Positions 35,392-46,878 are shown, counted from the stretch's first letter. The stretch: DNA of 64,000 nt from Paracoccaceae bacterium (GCA_016124615.1 WGNF01000003.1:682001-746000); one strand, 5' to 3'. Notes: generated by a model not told the origin, from the letters alone. Program-made: numbers and translations.

Positions 35392-38127
35392 TCAGAACCG
35401 CGCCTTGAAGACGATGCCGAAGACGTTCTGCCGGACGCCCGAGCCGAACTGGCCGCTGTAGGTCAGGTCGAGATCGCTGTTCGCCGACAGTTGTACCGAG
35501 ACGCCAAGATCGACCACCCCGAGGTTTCGCACGATCGGCACCCCGGCCACGACAAACCCGGCCCCGCCCGCCAGCGCGACATCCGACGTCGGCGTCAGAT
35601 GACCCGAGGCCGCGCGCCAGCCCAGCATGCCGTGCAACCGCACCGTCTGCCCCGAGTCGAGGGTGACCAGTTTCGACGCGCGCAGGCCGAGCGTGCTGAA
35701 CAGAACCGACTGATGCTGGCTGGCCGCCGTGATCGCGGCGGCGCCGCCGGTTTCGGTGAAGCCCGCCGTGGACAGGTTCACATAGGCGAGGTTCACGAAA
35801 GGCTCGATCACCGTCGTCTTGCGGCCAAGGTCATAGCCAAGCTCGACATAGGCCTGCGCGGTACGGGCGCCGTAGCTGGCGCCCAGGCGGTCGGCGTAGC
35901 CGCTGAAGGCGGGCGTTCGCAGCGTGCGCACATCATGCCACGCCGTGCCGACGCCGGCGCGAAACGCCAGCGGACCCCAGTTCCTGCCGGCGTAAAGGCC
36001 CAAACTGTAATCGTTGCTGCTGGCGGATGCGTTGCGTGCATCCACCGCAAGGCTGGTGTGGCTGAAACCGCCCAGGACGCCGACCTGCCAGCCGCCATCC
36101 AGCATCCCGTCGACGCCGAGGAAAAGGCCGCCCAGATCGCGGTGCAGGCTGGCGGCATTGCCGTCGCCGGGCCAGTGCCCCTGCGCGCCGTAGCCCTGCC
36201 CCCAGACCGTGAACCGCCGGGCGGGCGGGGTGCCGGTGCGCCGCAACCGGTCCAGCGCGGCCTCGCGCGCAAAGCGGCTGTCGTCCAGAAACGCGGTCCG
36301 GATCGAGGGGAAGACCTCGCCCGAGAGCTGGTCGAACGCCATTCGCGCGGTCGGCGCGTCCAGCACCACGACCGCGTCGAACACCGGGTTGCCACCGCCC
36401 AGCGGCTCGACCCCCGCGCCGGTGGATCGCTGGTTGAAGCTGCCGCCGACGCTGCTGAAATCCAGCCCGTTGCGGTTCAGCGTCAGGATCGCGTCGGTGG
36501 GCGTGTAGCTGAGCACCGGCGACAGAAAGGCGAGGTTCGAGGTTGCGGTGGCAAAGCTGCCGCTGACGCCGCCGGTATCGGTCAGGATGGTGTATTGGGT
36601 CGCGGGCGCATAGCTGCCCGCCACCGCCCGCACATCGACCGTGCCGCCCGTCAGCGTGGCCCCGCCGGTGCCGCTGACCAGATCGGCCGCGCCGCTGGCA
36701 TCGACGTCGACCTCATACAACGCGCCGCTGTCGAAGGTGACGGTTCCGGTCGTGGCCAGCGTCGCCATCGCGCCCGCCGCATCGCCCGGCGCCAGCGTGC
36801 CGCCCGCGGCGACGGTGACGGCGCCCAGCGTGCCGGTGCCCTGCACCCGCCCGCCCGTGGCGGCAAGGGTCGCGCCGCCGACGCTGCCATCGACCGTCAG
36901 CACCCCGCCCGCGTTCACCGTGGTCAGCGGCGTCGCCAGACTGCCCGCAAGCGTCAGCGTGCCCGCCTGCACCGTGGCGCCGGTGGCAAAGCTGCCGGTG
37001 CCGGTCAGCGTCCATGCCGCGCCCTGCATCGTCAGCGTCTCGAACGCCCGGAACTTGCCGCCATCCTCGCTGCCGGTGCCTTGCAGCACCAGATCGTCGG
37101 TGCCGCTGCCACCCTGCACCAGACCGTTCAGCACCGATCCGGTGTCCAGCGTCAACGTCCGGGCATAGTTGCCGGCAAAGCTGATCGCGTTGACAGCGCC
37201 GGTGATCGTGCCGCTGTTCGTTACCGTGCCCGCGCGCGCAAGGTAAAGCCCGTCGCTGGAGGCCGAGGTGATCGTGCCGGTGTTGACGAAGGTGCCGCCG
37301 CCCGTCGCCTCGACCGCGCGGGCGGAACTGCTGGCGCCGGTGGACTGGATCAGGCCGTCGTTGGTGAAGGTCAGAACCCCGCTGGCGCTGGTGTAGACGC
37401 CGTTGAAGGTGCCGCTGATCGTGCCGGTCGCGGTATTGGTCAGGGTGCTGGGGCCGCCCTGCAACAGAACGCCGGTGGCATAGCCGGTGCCGGTATTGGT
37501 GATCGTGCCTGCGTTGATGACGGCGCGTGACGCGCCCTGCCCGACCGAAACCGCGTTGCCACCATTGTTGGCGCTGATCGTGGCACCCTGCGTGTTGGTG
37601 ACGGCGCCACCGAACAGCAACACCACCAGATCGCTGTAAAGCCCGGTCTGGGTGATCGTGCCGCTGTTGGTCACGGTCCCGGCCCCGGCGCTGAAACTGC
37701 CGATGGCGATCGCGCTGAGCGGCGCCGAAATCGTCGCGCCGGTCTGGTTGTCGACGGTGCCGCCGCCGGACAGGGAAATGCCACCGCCGGTGATCGTGGC
37801 CGCGTTGGTGACGGCAGAGCCCGCGAAGGACAGCGACACCGCGTTGGCCTGATCGGCCAGGATCGTGCCCGCGTTGGTCAGCGCCCAGGCGCTGGTGCTG
37901 GCGCTGATCGGGGTGGCGAAGGCGGAATTCGTCACCGTGACGCCCGGCTGAACCCGCGCCGTGCTGCCCGGCAGGGTGTCGAGCGCGACGCCGCTGGCGA
38001 CATCGGCTGCGATCTCGACATCCGCGGCGTGAAGCGGCGGGGTCAGCGCGGTGGCCAGCAGCGCCACCCCGCACAGCGCGCCGCCCCGGCGCAGGGCAGC
38101 CGGAAACCGGTTGTCATTGCAATGCAT
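35392..38127 (-). CDS. Autotransporter (type Va) with beta-helical passenger
   Basis: A 911-residue secreted protein. It has a signal sequence ([20 protein letters not shown], then [16 protein letters not shown]). The passenger (about 35-630) is made of degenerate beta-helix repeats rich in Gly, Thr and Asn ([20 protein letters not shown]). The C-terminal translocator (about 650-911) starts near [15 protein letters not shown] and ends IVFKARF with the terminal Phe expected for BAM recognition. It probably mediates surface adhesion; no protease triad was seen. GAGGGA lies upstream of the start. It lies 145 nt upstream of, and in the same direction as, the kinase gene. Confidence 0.85.
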   Translation of the reverse strand: MHCNDNRFPAALRRGGALCGVALLATALTPPLHAADVEIAADVASGVALDTLPGSTARVQPGVTVTNSAFATPISASTSAWALTNAGTILADQANAVSLSFAGSAVTNAATITGGGISLSGGGTVDNQTGATISAPLSAIAIGSFSAGAGTVTNSGTITQTGLYSDLVVLLFGGAVTNTQGATISANNGGNAVSVGQGASRAVINAGTITNTGTGYATGVLLQGGPSTLTNTATGTISGTFNGVYTSASGVLTFTNDGLIQSTGASSSARAVEATGGGTFVNTGTITSASSDGLYLARAGTVTNSGTITGAVNAISFAGNYARTLTLDTGSVLNGLVQGGSGTDDLVLQGTGSEDGGKFRAFETLTMQGAAWTLTGTGSFATGATVQAGTLTLAGSLATPLTTVNAGGVLTVDGSVGGATLAATGGRVQGTGTLGAVTVAAGGTLAPGDAAGAMATLATTGTVTFDSGALYEVDVDASGAADLVSGTGGATLTGGTVDVRAVAGSYAPATQYTILTDTGGVSGSFATATSNLAFLSPVLSYTPTDAILTLNRNGLDFSSVGGSFNQRSTGAGVEPLGGGNPVFDAVVVLDAPTARMAFDQLSGEVFPSIRTAFLDDSRFAREAALDRLRRTGTPPARRFTVWGQGYGAQGHWPGDGNAASLHRDLGGLFLGVDGMLDGGWQVGVLGGFSHTSLAVDARNASASSNDYSLGLYAGRNWGPLAFRAGVGTAWHDVRTLRTPAFSGYADRLGASYGARTAQAYVELGYDLGRKTTVIEPFVNLAYVNLSTAGFTETGGAAAITAASQHQSVLFSTLGLRASKLVTLDSGQTVRLHGMLGWRAASGHLTPTSDVALAGGAGFVVAGVPIVRNLGVVDLGVSVQLSANSDLDLTYSGQFGSGVRQNVFGIVFKARF

Positions 38128-38384
38128 GTCGAAAAATCCCTCGCGTGAAATCCGGATCGGCAAGGGCGCACGGGGCCGCGGCGGGCCACCACGTCTGGCC
38201 TGCCTTGCCCAAGGTTCCGATGCCACTTCACGCAAGCGTGATCGAGTCGCCCCGCCCTGTCATCCCCCCCGAACGGGGGAGAGCGGGGGCGCCCGGTGCC
38301 CCCGCCGGAACGCCGCATTGCATCGCGCCGGTCGGCCGGTCATCCTGCCGCCCGGCGGCACGGGTGGCGCGACGGGAGGGTTTC

Positions 38385-39419
38385 ATGCGGTTTCTGGTCA
38401 CTGGCGGGGCGGGGTTCATGGGGATCAACCTGATCCGGTTCCTGCGGGCGCGCGGCCATCAGGTGCGCAGCTACGACGTTGCCGCCTTCGACTACCCCGA
38501 GGCCGCGCAGATCGACGAGCTGCGCGGCGATATCCGCGACATCGCGCTGCACGCGCGGGCCTTCGAGGGCATCGACGTCGTCGTGCATTGCGCCGCCGCC
38601 CTGCCGCTTTGCACCCCCGAAGAAATCATGTCGACCGATGTCGAGGGCACGCGCCGCCTGCTCGACACCGCGGTGGCGGTCGGGGTCGCGCGGTTCATCC
38701 ACATCTCTTCCACAGCCGTCTATGGCGTGCCCGATCACCACCCGCTGGTCGAGGATGACCGCCTGATCGGCGTCGGCCCCTATGGCGAGGCCAAGGTGCA
38801 GGCCGAGGCGTTGTGCGTGTCTTACCGCGACAAGGGGCTGTGCCTGCCGGTGCTGCGGCCGAAATCCTTCGTCGGGCCGGAACGGCTGGGGGTGTTCGAG
38901 CTGCTCTACGACTTCGCTTTTCAGGGCCACGGGTTCCCGGTGCTGGGGTCGGGCGACAACCTTTATCAGTTGCTCGATGTCGAGGATCTGTGCGCGGCAG
39001 TCTATCTGTGCGCCACCGAAGAGCGCGAGCGGGTGAATACCGTCTTCAACATCGGCGCCGCGCGCTATGGCACGTTGCGGCAGGGGTTTCAGGCGGTGCT
39101 GGACCGGGCCGGGCATGGCAAGCGGGTGCATTCGCTGCCGGTCGCCCCGGCAATCTGGGCGCTGCGGCTGCTGAAGGCGCTCGGCCTTTCGCCGCTTTAC
39201 CCGTGGATTTACGAGACGGCGGCGAAGGAAAGCTTTGTCAGCATCGACCGCGCGGTGACGCGGCTGGGCTATGCACCGCGCCATTCGAATGACGAGGCGC
39301 TGATCCGCAACTATGACTGGTACGTCGCCAACCGCGACCGCATCGCCGCGCGGTCCGGCGTCACGCATAGGGTGCCGTGGAAACGCGGGGCGCTGGCACT
39401 GGCGCGGTTCGTGTTCTAG
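38385..39419 (+). CDS. NAD-dependent epimerase/dehydratase (extended SDR)
   Basis: A 344-residue nucleotide-sugar-epimerase-like protein. The cofactor motif is at the very N-terminus ([20 protein letters not shown]). The catalytic triad region is HISSTAVYG, with YGEAKVQAE as the YxxxK. It lacks a C-terminal signature by which I could name the substrate. The start has GGGAGGG 6-8 nt upstream. It is divergent from the autotransporter across 257 bp and convergent with the RND permease, with a strong hairpin between. A role in surface polysaccharide precursor synthesis is possible but not shown. Confidence 0.82.
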   Translation: MRFLVTGGAGFMGINLIRFLRARGHQVRSYDVAAFDYPEAAQIDELRGDIRDIALHARAFEGIDVVVHCAAALPLCTPEEIMSTDVEGTRRLLDTAVAVGVARFIHISSTAVYGVPDHHPLVEDDRLIGVGPYGEAKVQAEALCVSYRDKGLCLPVLRPKSFVGPERLGVFELLYDFAFQGHGFPVLGSGDNLYQLLDVEDLCAAVYLCATEERERVNTVFNIGAARYGTLRQGFQAVLDRAGHGKRVHSLPVAPAIWALRLLKALGLSPLYPWIYETAAKESFVSIDRAVTRLGYAPRHSNDEALIRNYDWYVANRDRIAARSGVTHRVPWKRGALALARFVF

Positions 39420-39449
39420 CGGGCGGCGGCCTTGGCGGCCGCCGCCCGC
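39419..39449. terminator. Bidirectional terminator between epimerase and RND permease genes
   Basis: A perfect 13-bp GC-rich stem (GCGGGCGGCGGCC and its complement) with a 5-nt loop sits in the 35-bp gap between two convergent genes. The first G of the stem is the last base of the epimerase stop codon. Confidence 0.75.
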
Positions 39450-39454
39450 AACGG

Positions 39455-42400
39455 TCAGGTCTTGAAGACGCGGTAGATCGCCGGGATCACCAGCACGGTC
39501 AGCAGTGTCGAGCTCATCAACCCGAACAGAAGCGAGATCGCGAGGCCCTGAAAGATCGGGTCGGTCAGGATCACCACCGCGCCGATCATCGCCGCGATCG
39601 CGGTCAACAGGATCGGCTTGAAGCGGATCGCCCCGGCCTCGATCAGGATGTCGATCTTCGACTTGCCGGTTTCATCGGCGTGGCGGATGAAATCGACCAG
39701 CAGGATCGAGTTGCGCACGATGATCCCCGCCAGCGCGATGAAGCCGATCATCGACGTGGCCGAGAATGGCGCGTGGAACAGCAGGTGCCCGATCATGATG
39801 CCCAGGAAGGTCAGCGGCACCGGCGTCAGCACCACCAGCGGCAGGCGGAAGCTGCCGAACTGCGCCACCACGAGGATGTAGATGCCCAACAGCGCCACCG
39901 CGAAGGCCGCCCCCATGTCGCGGAAGGTGACCCAGGTCACTTCCCACTCGCCATCCCACAAGAGCGTCACGTGGCTTTCGTCGTCGGGCTGGCCATGCAG
40001 GCTGACCACCGGCGTTTCACCGGCGGGCCAATCCATCTTCTGGATCGCATTATCGACCGCCAGCATGCCGTAAAGCGGCGCCTCGTAGGTTCCGGCCAGT
40101 TCGCCGGTGACCATTTCGGCAAAGCGGCCGTTGTGGCGGAAGATCGGATAGCTCGCCTTCTCGGTGGTGACGTTCAGCACATCGCCAAGCTCGACCACGC
40201 CCTTGGCGCCGGGCAGCACGTTGGCCGGGATCGGGGTCGACAGGAAGCGTTCGTCCATCACCCGGTCGGACTTGTCGCGGGCAATCATGATCGGGATCGG
40301 GTCGCGCCCGTCGCCACGGTTGGAATAGCCGACCGTCGTCATGCCGTTCAGGATTTGCAGTGTGTTGAACACGTCCGATTCCTGCACGCCGAAGAACTCC
40401 AGCTTGTCGGTCGAAACCGTCGCGCGCAGGCGGCGCGGCTGCACGCCAAAGCTGTTGTCGACATCGACGATGAACGGCACCGACTTGAACGCGGCCTCGA
40501 TCTTGCGGGCGGCGTCGCGGCGGGTCTTGGCGTCGGGGCCATAGACCTCGGCCAGCAGGGTCGAGATTACCGGCGGCCCCGGCGGCGGTTCCACCGTCTT
40601 CAGGCTGGCGCCTTCGGGCAGCGGAATGTCGGCGATGCGATGCCGGATTTCCAGCGCGATGTCGTGGCTGGTGCGGCTGCGTTCGTCCTTGGGCGTCAGG
40701 TTCACCTGCACATCGCCCTGGTTCGGGTTGTCGCGCAGGTAGTAGTGCCGCACCAGACCGTTGAAGTTGAACGGCGCCGCCGTGCCCGCATGGGTCTGCG
40801 CCGAGATCACCTCGGGCATGTCGATGATGCGGTTCACCACCTGCTGCGCCACCGCGTCGGTCGCCTCGGTCGAGGATCCGGCGGGCATGTCGACCATGAC
40901 CGACAGTTCGGCCTTGTTGTCGAAGGGCAGCAGCTTGACGGTGACATCCTTGGTGTAAAGCAGCGTCAGCGAGCCGAAGGACAGCGCCGCCGTGATCAAG
41001 AGGAAGGCAAGGCTGCGGCCCTTGGTCTTCAGGATCGGCCGCGCCACCTTGGCATAGTACTTGCCCAGCACGCCGCCGTGGTGGCCGCCATAGACGTCTT
41101 CGTCAGTATGGCCCTTCATCGTCGCCTTGCCCGCCACCTTCACCATCAGCCAGGGCGTGATGATGACCGCGACGAAGAAGGAAAAGATCATCGCGGCCGA
41201 AGCATTGGCCGGGATCGGCGACATGTAGGGACCCATCAGCCCGCTGACGAAAAGCATCGGCAACAGTGCCGCGACCACGGTCAGGGTGGCGACGATGGTC
41301 GGGTTGCCGACCTCGGCCACCGCGTCGATGGCGCGTTCGGCCCGGGTGCCATCGCCCTTCATCGCCCAGTGCCGGGCGATGTTCTCGATCACCACGATGG
41401 CGTCGTCGACCAGAATACCGATCGAGAAGATCAGCGCAAACAGGCTGACCCGGTTCAGCGTGTAGCCCATGATCCAGGCGGCGAAGAGCGTCAGCAGGAT
41501 GGTGACGGGAATGACGATCGCCACCACGATCGACTCGCGCCAGCCCACCGCCAGCAGCACCAGCGCGATGATCGACAGCGTCGCAAGGCCAAGGTGGAAC
41601 AAAAGCTCGTTGGCCTTGTCATTGGCGCTGACGCCATAGTTGCGCGTCACCTCGACGCTCATCGTGTCGGGGATGATGGTGCCCTGCATGTTCTTGACCT
41701 GGGTCAGGATCTGCTCGGCCACCACGACGGCGTTGGACCCGGCGCGCTTGGCCACCGCCAGCGTCACCGCCGGGGTGCGCTCGGGCTGGCCATCGGGGCC
41801 GCGCACCACGTTCGAAACCAGCTGGTCGCTGGTGTTTTCGACAAAGGTGATGGTGGCAACGTCGCCGACATAGACCGGCCGACCATCGCGGGTGGTCAGC
41901 AACAGGTTGGCGACCTCGGCCGGGGCGGTCAGGGTCTGCCCGGCCTCCAGGTCGATCATCTCGCCCTTGTCGCGCAGCTTGCCGGTGTTCAAGACCTCGT
42001 TGGCGCCCTGCACCTTGGCGGCCAGTTGTTGCAGCGTCACGCCGTAAAGTGCCAGCTTTTCCGGATCGGGCGCGATGCGGATCGCCTCGGGCGCCTCGCC
42101 GACCAGATAGGTCAGCCCGACGTTGTCGATCTTGCTGACCTCGGTGCGCAGCGCCCGCGCCACCCGAGTCAGGTCGTTGGCGCTGACACCGGCGCCCGGC
42201 TTGCCGGTCAGCGTCAGATCGACGATGGCCACGTCGTTGATGCCGCGCCCGACGATCAGCGGCTCGGGGATGCCGACCGGGATGCGGTCCATGTTGGCGC
42301 GCACCTTGTCGTGTACGCGCAGGATCGCCGCATCGGCCGGGGTGCCAACCTTGAAGCGCGCGGTGACCAGCGCGCCATCGTCCTGGGTTTCGGAATAGAC

Positions 42401-42682
42401 ATGCTCGACCCCGTCGATGCCCTTGACGATGGTTTCCATCGGTTCGGTGACCAGCTTCACCGCATCCTCGGCCTTCAGCCCGGAGGCCTGAATGTGAATA
42501 TCGACCAGCGGCACCGAAATCTGCGGCTCTTCCTCGCGCGGCAGCGAGGTCAGGGCGACAAAGCCCACCGCCAGCGCCGCAAGGATGAAGAGCGGCGTCA
42601 ACGGCGACAGGATGAACATCCGCGTCAACCGGCCGGCAAGGCCCAGCGACCGCTGATCCTGGGGTTTGGGCGCCTCGCTCAT
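39455..42682 (-). CDS. RND-family efflux permease
   Basis: A 1075-residue AcrB-like proton-driven permease. The N-terminal helix region (LTPLFILAALAVGFVALTSL) precedes the first periplasmic loop. The proton-relay region on TM4 contains FSIGILVDDAIVVIENIARH. The second half repeats the fold (PLVVLTPVPLTFLGIMIGHL) and ends LVIPAIYRVFKT. Substrate class (drug, metal or solvent) cannot be read. It overlaps the membrane-fusion gene by 4 nt, so both subunits are coupled. No outer-membrane TolC gene is adjacent; a partner elsewhere on the chromosome would be needed. Confidence 0.9.
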   Translation of the reverse strand: MSEAPKPQDQRSLGLAGRLTRMFILSPLTPLFILAALAVGFVALTSLPREEEPQISVPLVDIHIQASGLKAEDAVKLVTEPMETIVKGIDGVEHVYSETQDDGALVTARFKVGTPADAAILRVHDKVRANMDRIPVGIPEPLIVGRGINDVAIVDLTLTGKPGAGVSANDLTRVARALRTEVSKIDNVGLTYLVGEAPEAIRIAPDPEKLALYGVTLQQLAAKVQGANEVLNTGKLRDKGEMIDLEAGQTLTAPAEVANLLLTTRDGRPVYVGDVATITFVENTSDQLVSNVVRGPDGQPERTPAVTLAVAKRAGSNAVVVAEQILTQVKNMQGTIIPDTMSVEVTRNYGVSANDKANELLFHLGLATLSIIALVLLAVGWRESIVVAIVIPVTILLTLFAAWIMGYTLNRVSLFALIFSIGILVDDAIVVIENIARHWAMKGDGTRAERAIDAVAEVGNPTIVATLTVVAALLPMLFVSGLMGPYMSPIPANASAAMIFSFFVAVIITPWLMVKVAGKATMKGHTDEDVYGGHHGGVLGKYYAKVARPILKTKGRSLAFLLITAALSFGSLTLLYTKDVTVKLLPFDNKAELSVMVDMPAGSSTEATDAVAQQVVNRIIDMPEVISAQTHAGTAAPFNFNGLVRHYYLRDNPNQGDVQVNLTPKDERSRTSHDIALEIRHRIADIPLPEGASLKTVEPPPGPPVISTLLAEVYGPDAKTRRDAARKIEAAFKSVPFIVDVDNSFGVQPRRLRATVSTDKLEFFGVQESDVFNTLQILNGMTTVGYSNRGDGRDPIPIMIARDKSDRVMDERFLSTPIPANVLPGAKGVVELGDVLNVTTEKASYPIFRHNGRFAEMVTGELAGTYEAPLYGMLAVDNAIQKMDWPAGETPVVSLHGQPDDESHVTLLWDGEWEVTWVTFRDMGAAFAVALLGIYILVVAQFGSFRLPLVVLTPVPLTFLGIMIGHLLFHAPFSATSMIGFIALAGIIVRNSILLVDFIRHADETGKSKIDILIEAGAIRFKPILLTAIAAMIGAVVILTDPIFQGLAISLLFGLMSSTLLTVLVIPAIYRVFKT

Positions 42683-43647
42683 TTCAGGGCCACCGCATCG
42701 CCGGCCGAAAGACCGGACAGGATTTCCACCATATCGACGCCGTCGATGGTCTGGTGTTCACCCGGCACGACGGTGCGCAACTCACTCGCGCCCTGCCGCG
42801 TGACGGTGACGAAATCGAGCCCGGCGCGGGTTTCGATCGCGGCGGCGGGCACCATCAGCGCGTCGCGGGTGCCGACCGGCAGGCGGACCAGAACACGGGC
42901 ATCGACGAAGCTGTCGGGCAGGTCGCTGACCTCGACATCGGCCGTCACCCGGCCGTTCTGGATCAGCGGATAGATTTTCGCCAGCTTGCCCACGGTGGCC
43001 CCGGCGGTCGATTCAATGTCGATCGGCGCGCCCTGTTTCAGCGTGGTGGCAAAGCGTTCCGGCACCGCAAGACGCAGGAAAAAGCCGCCGCCGCCCAGCG
43101 TCGCCACCGCCTCGCCGGGCTGGATCACCGCGTCCTTGGTCACCGGCACGTCCAGCACCTTGCCCGCGATCGGGGCCAGCACGTCGCCCTCGGCCGCCTG
43201 TTCGATGATCACGCGGCGCTGCGCATCGCCAGAGGCGATCTGGTTGGTCAGCACGTCAACCTGGGTTTGCAGCGCATCGACCTGCTGGTTGGTCGACACG
43301 CCCCGGCTCATCAGATCCTTGCCACGGGTCAGTTCGGTCTGCGCGTTTTCAAGCTGCGCCTGATAGGCCTTGATCTGCGCGTCGATCGCGTTCAGTTGAA
43401 ACTGGATTTTCTCGTCCACCACGGTGGCGATCTTCTGTCCCGCCGTCACCGTGTCGCCCTCGGTCACGTCAAGCTCGGTCACCGTGCCACCGATCCGGGC
43501 GCGGGCCGCGATGCGGTCCTTGGTTTCGATCTGGCCATAGACCGCCTTCCACTCCGTAATGGTCACGGGCGCGAGGGGTTTCCCCTCCTGAGCCTGCACG
43601 CCAAGGGGCGCGGCAGACAGCAAAAGTGCGGCAAGAAGCGATCGCAT
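42679..43647 (-). CDS. RND efflux periplasmic adaptor (membrane-fusion) subunit
   Basis: A 322-residue HlyD/AcrA-like adaptor with a cleavable signal (MRSLLAALLLSAAPLGVQAQ) and no lipobox cysteine, so it is probably not lipid-anchored. Lipoyl half-motifs (GGTVTELDVTEGDTVTAGQK and EGDVLAPIAGKVLDVPVTKD) flank an alpha-hairpin rich in Gln and Glu (QAQLENAQTELTRGKDLMSR). The beta-barrel and membrane-proximal parts follow to the C-terminus. It is translated together with the permease. The start was chosen by the signal peptide and a GAGGG site. An operator-like palindrome lies just upstream. Confidence 0.88.
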   Translation of the reverse strand: MRSLLAALLLSAAPLGVQAQEGKPLAPVTITEWKAVYGQIETKDRIAARARIGGTVTELDVTEGDTVTAGQKIATVVDEKIQFQLNAIDAQIKAYQAQLENAQTELTRGKDLMSRGVSTNQQVDALQTQVDVLTNQIASGDAQRRVIIEQAAEGDVLAPIAGKVLDVPVTKDAVIQPGEAVATLGGGGFFLRLAVPERFATTLKQGAPIDIESTAGATVGKLAKIYPLIQNGRVTADVEVSDLPDSFVDARVLVRLPVGTRDALMVPAAAIETRAGLDFVTVTRQGASELRTVVPGEHQTIDGVDMVEILSGLSAGDAVALK

Positions 43648-43674
43648 GGCGGTGAACCCTCGTGAGGCATTTAT

Positions 43675-43694
43675 ATATTCGACATGATGAATAT
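43675..43694. promoter_or_regulatory. ATATTC-N8-GAATAT inverted repeat upstream of the efflux operon
   Basis: Perfect 6-bp arms lie 28-47 nt upstream of the adaptor start, in a markedly AT-rich segment. The size and spacing suit a TetR- or MarR-type dimer, although no such regulator gene is next to this operon. Confidence 0.5.
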
Positions 43695-43776
43695 GTAGAA
43701 ACCGCGGAGAGATCAACCCTCCACGCCCGGATCATACCCGATTTCCGCGATCAGCGCGCGAATGCCGCAGGCCCGC

Positions 43777-44514
43777 TCAGGCGGGGATGACATCCACGCC
43801 CGGCGCCGACAGCCGCACGAAGCGCAGGCCGCGCGTTTGCAGGGCGCGAACGCCTTCGGCCACCCCTGCCCCGGCAGGTCGCTTGGGCTGGTTGATATGG
43901 GCGATGATCACGTCGCCGTCGCGTGCCGCCGCGATGCGCCGCGCGGTCTCGGTGGCATCAAGCGAGGCGCCCGCATCGCCGTTCAGCGAAAAGCCCGCGA
44001 TGCGATAGCCCATGCCCAGCACCTGCGTCATGCCGCTGCGGGTGTAAAGCGCCGCCGCGCCGCGAAACCACGCCGGGCGCGGCGCGCCTGCGGCTTGCAA
44101 CAGCGCGGCCCCGCCGGTCACCTCGGCGGTAATTCCGGCGGCAGAGCCTGCCGCATGCACGCCCCACTCCCGCCAGGGCCGGTCGATCGCGGCCTCGTGG
44201 TGGGCGCCGTGGTCGCCGATCTCGAACAGGTCGGGATGGTCCAGAAGGGCGCGGAACGCCGCCGGATTCTCGCGCAGCCAGAGGCCTGAGACAAAGACCG
44301 TCGCGGCGATCCGTTCGCTAACCAGCAGGTCGAGGATGCGGGTGTCCACGTGCCCGTCGCAGGCGTCCAGCGTCAGCGCCACGCGCGGTTCTGCGGCGCG
44401 CGCCAGCCGCATATGCGGCTCGATCAGCCCCGCGGGCGGGCGCGCCGCCAGCACCGGGGTGGCAACGGCGCCCAGCAATAGCGCGCGACGGGTCAGGGCA
44501 AGGCCGGTCGGCAT
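43777..44514 (-). CDS. Polysaccharide deacetylase family protein (NodB homology), exported
   Basis: A 245-residue carbohydrate-esterase-4-like protein. The N-terminus LALTRRALLLGAVATPVLAA looks like a Tat-type or simple Sec signal with a twin arginine. The first NodB motif is TLDACDGHVD instead of the classical TFDDG, retaining an Asp pair, and the metal-binding His pair is in EIGDHGAHHEA. Later segments include RPAWFRGAAALYT and GDVIIAHINQPKRP. The cysteine inside motif 1 is unusual, so substrate may differ from chitin or peptidoglycan. The ATG with GGAG 6 nt upstream is preferred to a GTG 12 nt earlier. Confidence 0.8.
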   Translation of the reverse strand: MPTGLALTRRALLLGAVATPVLAARPPAGLIEPHMRLARAAEPRVALTLDACDGHVDTRILDLLVSERIAATVFVSGLWLRENPAAFRALLDHPDLFEIGDHGAHHEAAIDRPWREWGVHAAGSAAGITAEVTGGAALLQAAGAPRPAWFRGAAALYTRSGMTQVLGMGYRIAGFSLNGDAGASLDATETARRIAAARDGDVIIAHINQPKRPAGAGVAEGVRALQTRGLRFVRLSAPGVDVIPA

Positions 44515-44597
44515 CGGGCGCTCCACGGGAACCGCCCCTATCGGACGGCGGGCGAAGCACGATCACGTTCTCCGCCCGCCCGCAACTCACATGCGCG

Positions 44598-46013
<1,416 letters not shown>

Positions 46014-46751
46014 TCAGGCGATCTTGATCAAGGCAAGACCGGGCACGCCGGCCATCAGGCTGCGGTCCTCGGTCAGAATGTATTCAAGGTTCAGCCGCGC
46101 CAGCTGCGCGTGTTCGCGTGCCAGCGCCTCGGCGCGGGCGCTCTGGCGCCGCTCGATCGCCTCGACGATGGCGCGGTGCTGGGCCTGCGCGGCGCCAAGG
46201 CTGCGGCGGAAGGCGGGCATCCGTTCCTGCGCCTCCAGAAAGGCCGAGGGTGAGGCGAAAGGCAGGCCCGTCGCCCGGTCCAGTTCACGCCGGATCACCG
46301 TACTGCCGGACAGCGCCGCCAGCCGGTCGTGGAAGGCGGCGTTCAGGTCCACGTAACGTTCAAACCGCAGGCGCGCCGGATCGGCCGGAACCACCTCATC
46401 AAGATCGGCCAGGATCACCTTGATTTCGTTCAGCTTCGCGGCACTCGCCCCGCGTTCGGCGGCAAGCCGGGCGGCGGTGCCTTCCAGCACCCCGCGCAAC
46501 TCGATCGCGTCCACCACATCGGCAAAGCTGAAGCTGCGCACGACGTAACCGCCGGACTCCGCCCGCTCGACCAGCCCCTCTTGCTCCAGCCGCGCCATCG
46601 CCTCGCGCAGCGGCGTGCGCGACAGGCCGAGGGTCTCGGACAGCGCGACCTCGAACAGCCGTTCGCCGCCGGTGATGGTGCCGTCGAAAATACGGTCGCG
46701 CAGCGCGCGCAACGCCCGGTTCGACTGGGTCTGACGATCTGCCGCGCTCAT
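46014..46751 (-). CDS. GntR-family regulator (FCD/VanR-like)
   Basis: A 245-residue regulator. The winged helix is at about 10-75 (LFEVALSETLGLSRTPLREA, then MARLEQEGLVERA). The FCD ligand domain follows (DVVDAIELRGVLEGTAARLA; later FHDRLAALSGSTVIRRELDR). The start MSAADRQT has GGGGAGGA upstream. It is immediately upstream of ligM (21-nt gap) and downstream of livF. Two ATGTATAC sites lie in the gap before it, suggesting autoregulation and control of ligM, probably relieved by an aromatic acid. VanR repressors of this family control vanillate demethylation in other bacteria. Confidence 0.86.
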   Translation of the reverse strand: MSAADRQTQSNRALRALRDRIFDGTITGGERLFEVALSETLGLSRTPLREAMARLEQEGLVERAESGGYVVRSFSFADVVDAIELRGVLEGTAARLAAERGASAAKLNEIKVILADLDEVVPADPARLRFERYVDLNAAFHDRLAALSGSTVIRRELDRATGLPFASPSAFLEAQERMPAFRRSLGAAQAQHRAIVEAIERRQSARAEALAREHAQLARLNLEYILTEDRSLMAGVPGLALIKIA

Positions 46752-46784
46752 CCTGTCCTCCCCGACGGTCAAGCGGTTTGGCAG

Positions 46785-46796
46785 AATGTATACATT
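46785..46796. promoter_or_regulatory. GntR operator candidate 1 (AATGTATACATT)
   Basis: A perfect 12-bp palindrome lies 34 nt upstream of the GntR gene. GntR/FCD proteins commonly bind short palindromes of this form. Confidence 0.6.
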
Positions 46797-46870
46797 GATC
46801 GGAGGAGAGATCAAGCCATCGGGCAAAATCCTGCCGATTTCGCCCAGAACGCGCCAGGACCTGCCAGAAG

Positions 46871-46878
46871 ATGTATAC
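46871..46878. promoter_or_regulatory. GntR operator candidate 2 (ATGTATAC core)
   Basis: The same ATGTATAC core recurs about 86 bp from the first site, six bases before the livF stop codon. The repeat of a rare AT-rich octamer in one short gap supports a paired-operator arrangement. Confidence 0.5.

Noticed and set aside
35491-37530. A 679-codon plus-strand frame opposite the autotransporter
   Set aside because: The minus-strand protein has a signal peptide, beta-helix repeats and a translocator ending in Phe; the plus frame has none of these.
36600-37900. Repeated short units that could look like a CRISPR array or tandem repeat
   Set aside because: They are degenerate in-frame codons for beta-helix turns (GTIT, NTG), have irregular spacing, and lie inside a coding sequence.
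39377-42973. A nearly 1200-codon open frame on the plus strand
   Set aside because: It is antisense to the RND permease and has the His/Asp/Arg-rich composition of shadow frames. No domain is recognisable.
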